Shown: positions 5,885 through 9,882 of the stretch, one piece after another | How positions within the stretch are numbered: position 1 is the stretch's first letter | Layout: every line of letters begins with the position of its first letter | Source: Mariprofundaceae bacterium | GTDB taxonomy: Bacteria; Pseudomonadota; Zetaproteobacteria; Mariprofundales; Mariprofundaceae | Direction: 5' to 3' | NCBI GenBank assembly: GCA_030950975.1 | Contig: JAUZQL010000346.1 | Span: 1 to 9,882 of the forward strand | Length of the DNA stretch: 9,882 nt | Made by a program: the position numbers and the translations under genes | The notes under the pieces: generated by a model | What the model saw: only the letters and a program-made list of their open reading frames with translations | Told to the model about the DNA's origin: nothing | The model's database searches: none

Positions 5885-8800
5885 TCATGCTTGCATATTA
5901 CTTGCTAAATATTCATGAATGATTTTAGATAAATGCTCAATATCGATAGGTTTGGATAAAATACAACTGTACGCTTGCTCATCTTTTGTAAGCTTCACAT
6001 CTCCTTTCCCATAGCCAGTGATATAAACAACGGGTAAATCGGGTGATATTTGATGTATTTTTTGCATCATCTCTACCCCACCCATCTTCGGCATCACCAC
6101 ATTTGTAATCACAGCCAGCACATCCATTTGATGTTTTTCAAAGCGATCTAAACCTTCCTGACCATCAGAAGCCACCAACACCTGATAACCCAAATCTTCA
6201 AAAATTTCTTGATGTGCCTCAATCACCATCGCATCATCATCCACAAATAATAACATACCTTGTTGTTTTTCTGCGATGACTGCATCCAAATGGGTTTCTT
6301 GTAAACGGGATGTCGCAACTTCTATCAATGGTAAATAAACATGAAAACTACTACCAAGCAAAGGCTCACTTTCTACTTCAACAACACCTTCATGGGATTC
6401 AACACTACCCATCAACGATGACAAGCCCAAGCCAGTACCTTTGCCGACTTCTTTGGTGCTATAAAATGGATCAAAGATACGTGATTGTATCTTTTCACTC
6501 ATACCATGCCCAGTATCCGATACGGTCAAACAAACATATCGTATGTGTTTTAAATGATTGTGTCGTTGATAAAAAGACTGCTCCAATTTAGGTAAACTTA
6601 AGCGAATCTCAATCTGTTTCACATTGCTTTCTGCGACTGCATCCAAGGCATTATTGAGAAGGTGTAAGATGCCTTGCTCCAATTGTTCACGATCAGCATA
6701 CACCATCATTTCATCATCTAATAAATGTAAGCTTACTGAAACATCGTTAGGGATGCCAAGTATACTCTTGGCATAAACATCCTGAATAAGATGATTGAGA
6801 GATAAATTACATTTACGTTTTAAGAAGTCCTTTTTAGAAAAAATAAGCAATTGTTGCACCATTGCTGCCGCTTGATTAACACTATTTTCAATGTCTTCTA
6901 AATAGTGTGATGCTTGTCCTTGAGTCTTCTCTAAATGAGTTCTGGCGAGATAAGCTTTACCTTGAATAGCTGCCAACATATTGTTGAAATTGTGCGCAAC
7001 ACCCGCTACCAGTTCACCAATAGCTTCCATTTTTTCTGATTGCCTAAGTTGTTGCTCTAGTTTTTTATAACCACTGATATCTCGTACCATTGCTACAAAC
7101 ATGCGTTCGTCATCTAGCTTCATTTCATTGATACTAAGCGTCATTGGAAAGGCTTCTTGATTTTTTCGTAAACCTTCCAATTCAAGAATACATCCAAAGA
7201 CGGTTTGATTCCCTGTCTTTAAATAATGCTGCAAACCATCTTGGTGTTGTTTACGAAAGCGTTCTGGCATTAAACATGTCACATTGCGCCCCAAAAGTTC
7301 ACCTTTCGAATAGCCAAATATCTTCTCTGCCGCAGAGTTGACATGATAAATATCACCTGATGCTTGAATGCTTACAATACCATCCACTGCATGTTCGACC
7401 ATAGCATGCATACGATCCGTCATTTGCAATAATTCCTGAGCAATACTATTGAATGATGTTACTACATCCCCCAATTCATCTTGCGTGGGCGACTCACTTA
7501 AAATATTTTTTTCGCCTCGCCGCATACGTTCGGTGGCATCTTGTAAGGATTGAATGGTTAACATCACCGATTGATAAAAGGAAACAAACAAGTACAAAAT
7601 CAACAAAATAACCCATAATGCTGTGACTCCAATCCAATATTTTTCAGTCAAATTATTCTGGTTACGTTGTGATAACTGTTGTTGTACATAGACCATACTG
7701 ATTTGATTAAATTTTTCTACGGATTCAATAGCTTGCGTACCTTGTCGAAAATAAGTTTCAGAATCTCCTTGAGAAGCAGACGACAATGGATGTAAATGAT
7801 AGGCAAGAAAAGCATTAATGTTTTGATGAAAGTGTTGATACATCGAATGAAATGCCGACATGTCTTGATTCTCCCAAACATGGGATAAAATTTCATCACT
7901 TTCATGCACATAAAAATGAACTTGACGTTTTAACATCTCGACCTTCATAAGATCATCTTGTTTTATGACCTTATAAGCTAAAATACGTGTACCTTGACCG
8001 CGTATTTTACCTAAGTTTTCCACCAATTCAGGTACAATCATCCATTGAAATATCAGCAAATCATGAATGAGAGGATTCTCATCATAGCTCAATCCTGATT
8101 TACGAGAAAGGGAATGAATGTGGTCATTTAGAATACGGATGATCTTACTGTGTAATACCCAAGATTCTTCAGAAGATAGCTTTTTTTCTTTGATGGTATG
8201 CCACATGGTCAATACATCTTGCCAGTTTTCTAGCATAGAAAGAGCACCTTGATTGAGCTTATCTTTGATTTGATAGCCCATAAACATTTCATCAATATTG
8301 ATACGTTCTTTCCTCAGTGCTTGCTGAAATAAGCTTGAATCTGAGGAGTTTGCATGACTCATGCCCCGATGTTTCGCCATTGCCAATGCCAACTTGCTGG
8401 TTTCTTGGATATATTGGATACCCGATAATTCCATTTGGCTATGATGAATAGAGTTATTCAAATCTTGCCATTTCATCAGCATAAATAAAAATAATGGAAT
8501 CAACATCACAGCACTAATCAGCATAAATTTTTGTGGGTATGAAAGCCGATACATCACATATAACCCTGAATATAAGCAGTAAGAATCTTTAGGGTTTGCT
8601 TTTTGGAAGTATGCCAAAGCGATACATACAATCAGAAAAAACAAGCATGATGTCATCACTGACATGGAGGCTACATGTGCCCAAGTATGATCCACATCAA
8701 TATGGATGACATTCAAAATCAAACCCTGTAAAGCACATGAACTTAATAATAAAATCAAGCTATGACTGATAATTTTGAAATATCGACCTTGTTTGAAATA

Positions 8801-9205
8801 ATGATGATGCATAAATATCAGGGAAGAAATGATAAATGCCGCCGCAGTGAGTGGTGACATCCGAGCTGCAAGGCTATCGTCAGCCGCTTGAGGTAATCTC
8901 AGTAAGGATTGATCCAGCCCTAAATTGACTTGAAAGATGTCTTGCGCCAATGACACGCTCGCAAAGATGCCCCAGCCAAGAAGTAGAAACCGTGCAATAT
9001 GATGAAATAGACCTTTATCAGATTGAAATAACAACATCGCTAAAGATAAACAGATAAAACCGAATGCAGTATTGAAGGTCATATGTGTAAACCAAGGAAA
9101 CCATGATAAAAACGCATCATGGTTAAGCACCCATGCCAAAGCATCCAAACTGGCTAGGCATAAAAGCAAGTAAATCATATGTTTATGATATTGAAGCAAC
9201 ATCAT
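5885..9205 (-). CDS. Membrane hybrid sensor histidine kinase: multi-TM, helical sensor, HAMP, PAS, HisKA, HATPase, receiver lacking its phospho-Asp
   Basis: This 1106-residue inner-membrane kinase has several layers. Residues 10-200 hold about six membrane helices, with two similar motifs (FNTAFGF at 44-50, RMSPLTAAAF at 115-124) suggesting an internal repeat. A further helix at 226-245 leads to an extracytoplasmic helical region (246-522) whose KHRGMS and QQALRKERINID segments recall NIT nitrate/nitrite-sensing domains. A helix at 524-545 and a HAMP linker (to about 597) follow. Next are a FixL-like PAS domain (600-716), HisKA with H738 (AHNFNN), and HATPase with N-box N851/N852, DTGHGM (897-902), FDPFYSTK and GKGTGLGLS (921-929). 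The C-terminal receiver (984-1103) keeps D989/D990, T1063 and K1085, but the phosphorylation site reads ITNVVMP, so N1035 replaces Asp. The kinase core looks active; its phosphate target must be another protein. No response regulator gene is adjacent. The ligand is unknown. The nearby symporter gene hints at nutrient sensing, by inference only. Confidence 0.93.
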   Translation of the reverse strand: MMLLQYHKHMIYLLLCLASLDALAWVLNHDAFLSWFPWFTHMTFNTAFGFICLSLAMLLFQSDKGLFHHIARFLLLGWGIFASVSLAQDIFQVNLGLDQSLLRLPQAADDSLAARMSPLTAAAFIISSLIFMHHHYFKQGRYFKIISHSLILLLSSCALQGLILNVIHIDVDHTWAHVASMSVMTSCLFFLIVCIALAYFQKANPKDSYCLYSGLYVMYRLSYPQKFMLISAVMLIPLFLFMLMKWQDLNNSIHHSQMELSGIQYIQETSKLALAMAKHRGMSHANSSDSSLFQQALRKERINIDEMFMGYQIKDKLNQGALSMLENWQDVLTMWHTIKEKKLSSEESWVLHSKIIRILNDHIHSLSRKSGLSYDENPLIHDLLIFQWMIVPELVENLGKIRGQGTRILAYKVIKQDDLMKVEMLKRQVHFYVHESDEILSHVWENQDMSAFHSMYQHFHQNINAFLAYHLHPLSSASQGDSETYFRQGTQAIESVEKFNQISMVYVQQQLSQRNQNNLTEKYWIGVTALWVILLILYLFVSFYQSVMLTIQSLQDATERMRRGEKNILSESPTQDELGDVVTSFNSIAQELLQMTDRMHAMVEHAVDGIVSIQASGDIYHVNSAAEKIFGYSKGELLGRNVTCLMPERFRKQHQDGLQHYLKTGNQTVFGCILELEGLRKNQEAFPMTLSINEMKLDDERMFVAMVRDISGYKKLEQQLRQSEKMEAIGELVAGVAHNFNNMLAAIQGKAYLARTHLEKTQGQASHYLEDIENSVNQAAAMVQQLLIFSKKDFLKRKCNLSLNHLIQDVYAKSILGIPNDVSVSLHLLDDEMMVYADREQLEQGILHLLNNALDAVAESNVKQIEIRLSLPKLEQSFYQRHNHLKHIRYVCLTVSDTGHGMSEKIQSRIFDPFYSTKEVGKGTGLGLSSLMGSVESHEGVVEVESEPLLGSSFHVYLPLIEVATSRLQETHLDAVIAEKQQGMLLFVDDDAMVIEAHQEIFEDLGYQVLVASDGQEGLDRFEKHQMDVLAVITNVVMPKMGGVEMMQKIHQISPDLPVVYITGYGKGDVKLTKDEQAYSCILSKPIDIEHLSKIIHEYLASNMQA

Positions 9206-9209
9206 GAAA

Positions 9210-9215
9210 CTCCTT
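9210..9215 (-). promoter_or_regulatory. Ribosome binding site for the hybrid kinase
   Basis: AAGGAG on the - strand precedes two consecutive ATG codons (9205 and 9202). It is 4 bases from the first and 7 from the second, so the second ATG may be the one mainly used; the protein would differ by one Met. Confidence 0.6.
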
Positions 9216-9251
9216 ATTTTTAAATAGCCTATTCAAACATGGACTTCATGC

Positions 9252-9882
9252 TCATGGTAAATGAATATCTTCGGTGCTTCCTGCATTTGGATTTTCAAAG
9301 ACATCCATATCAATACTATCTTCACTGTGCGCAACAATGGTCGTAATCGCAGCATCACCTGTCACATTCACCGCTGTACGAATCATATCCAACAAACGAT
9401 CTACGCCCATAATCAAGGCAATGCCTTCCACTGGTAATCCCACTTGATTAAAGACCATCGCCAACATAATCAAGCCGACCCCCGGTACACCCGCTGTACC
9501 AATCGATGCCAAAACAGACATGCCAATGACCGTTAAATAACCATTTAAACCCAAATCAATGCCGTACACATTGGCAATAAACACAGTGGCGACACCTTGC
9601 ATCATGGCAGTCCCATCCATGTTGATGGTTGCACCAAATGGCACAATGAATGATGCCGTAGAGTTATCGACCCCTAAGCGTTTTTCAGCCGTTTGTAAAG
9701 TAACTGGAATGGTCGCATTGGAACTGGATGTACTGAATGCAAAAATTTGCGTGGTACGCATTTTTTTCAAAAAGGTCAGTGGGTTCACACGCCCCAAGAC
9801 TTTCAATAGACTCATCAACGTCCCTGTAACAGGCAATAATAAAACAAACACCAACACACCGAAATAGCTTAACATCGGAACA
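9252..9882 (-). CDS. Dicarboxylate/amino acid:cation symporter (DAACS family), C-terminal half; 5' end outside window
   Basis: The frame is open across the right edge and gives 209 C-terminal residues of a GltP/DctA-type secondary transporter in the inner membrane, which couples uptake of acidic amino acids or C4-dicarboxylates to Na+ or H+. The transport core is complete. Counting from the Met encoded at 9875, there is the serine-rich HP1 tip (STSSSNATIP, 48-57), the TM7 NMDGT (85-89), the HP2 tip (GTAGVPGVG, 126-134) and TM8 DRLLDMIRTAVNVTGD (159-174). In TM8 the positions matching GltPh D394, R397, N401 and D405 are all kept; the arginine favours acidic substrates over neutral ones. The tail after TM8 is acidic and short. 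That Met is internal; the real start lies beyond the window. The stop is 46 bases before the hybrid kinase, on the same strand, so co-transcription is likely. I cannot separate glutamate/aspartate from dicarboxylate carriers here. Confidence 0.93.
   Translation of the reverse strand, partial: VPMLSYFGVLVFVLLLPVTGTLMSLLKVLGRVNPLTFLKKMRTTQIFAFSTSSSNATIPVTLQTAEKRLGVDNSTASFIVPFGATINMDGTAMMQGVATVFIANVYGIDLGLNGYLTVIGMSVLASIGTAGVPGVGLIMLAMVFNQVGLPVEGIALIMGVDRLLDMIRTAVNVTGDAAITTIVAHSEDSIDMDVFENPNAGSTEDIHLP

Noticed and set aside
9206..9251. Separate promoter or terminator between the symporter and the kinase
   Set aside because: The 46 bases contain AT-rich sequence and the kinase ribosome binding site, but no convincing -35/-10 pair or hairpin.

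Overview
The window looks like ordinary chromosome from an AT-leaning proteobacterium, most likely a gammaproteobacterium or a close relative. This rests on the maf-rng gene order, the YajD-type HNH protein and the FixL/NtrB-style hybrid kinase; it is an inference from gene content, not a marker-based assignment. No rRNA, tRNA, CRISPR array, insertion sequence or phage module was found.

Layout from left to right. The 3' end of an APS kinase gene (cysC, or the CysC half of a cysNC fusion) enters on the + strand and ends at base 300. Everything after it reads on the - strand. It converges on hemW so tightly that both stop codons lie in one TTAA. Reading in the direction of transcription, the first group is maf, rng, hemW (3555 to 297). 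Its junctions are ATGA and TAATG, so it should be one translationally coupled operon. It joins nucleotide-pool cleaning (Maf), RNA processing (RNase G) and haem handling (HemW). A 183-base gap (3556-3738) separates it from the second group and should carry the maf promoter. The same gap holds an unannotated + strand open frame that reads like the tail of a lost gene.

The second group, also on the - strand, runs from a DAACS-family dicarboxylate/amino-acid symporter (cut by the right edge) through a 1106-residue hybrid sensor histidine kinase, a yajD-like HNH protein and an oppD/oppF-type pair of ABC ATPases. Gaps are 46, 33, 5 and -1 bases, which suggests co-transcription. No permease or binding-protein gene lies beside the ATPases.

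I did not find a clearly new multi-gene system. The most interesting object is the hybrid kinase. Its C-terminal receiver has asparagine where the phospho-accepting aspartate should be. Its PAS domain is FixL-like, with the proximal-haem histidine position kept but the distal arginine replaced. Its N-terminus combines a multi-pass membrane module with a long helical extracytoplasmic sensor. Smaller points are a Lys-to-Gln change at an expected active-site position of Maf, a strongly acidic insert in RNase G, and two ATPase genes without a neighbouring permease.
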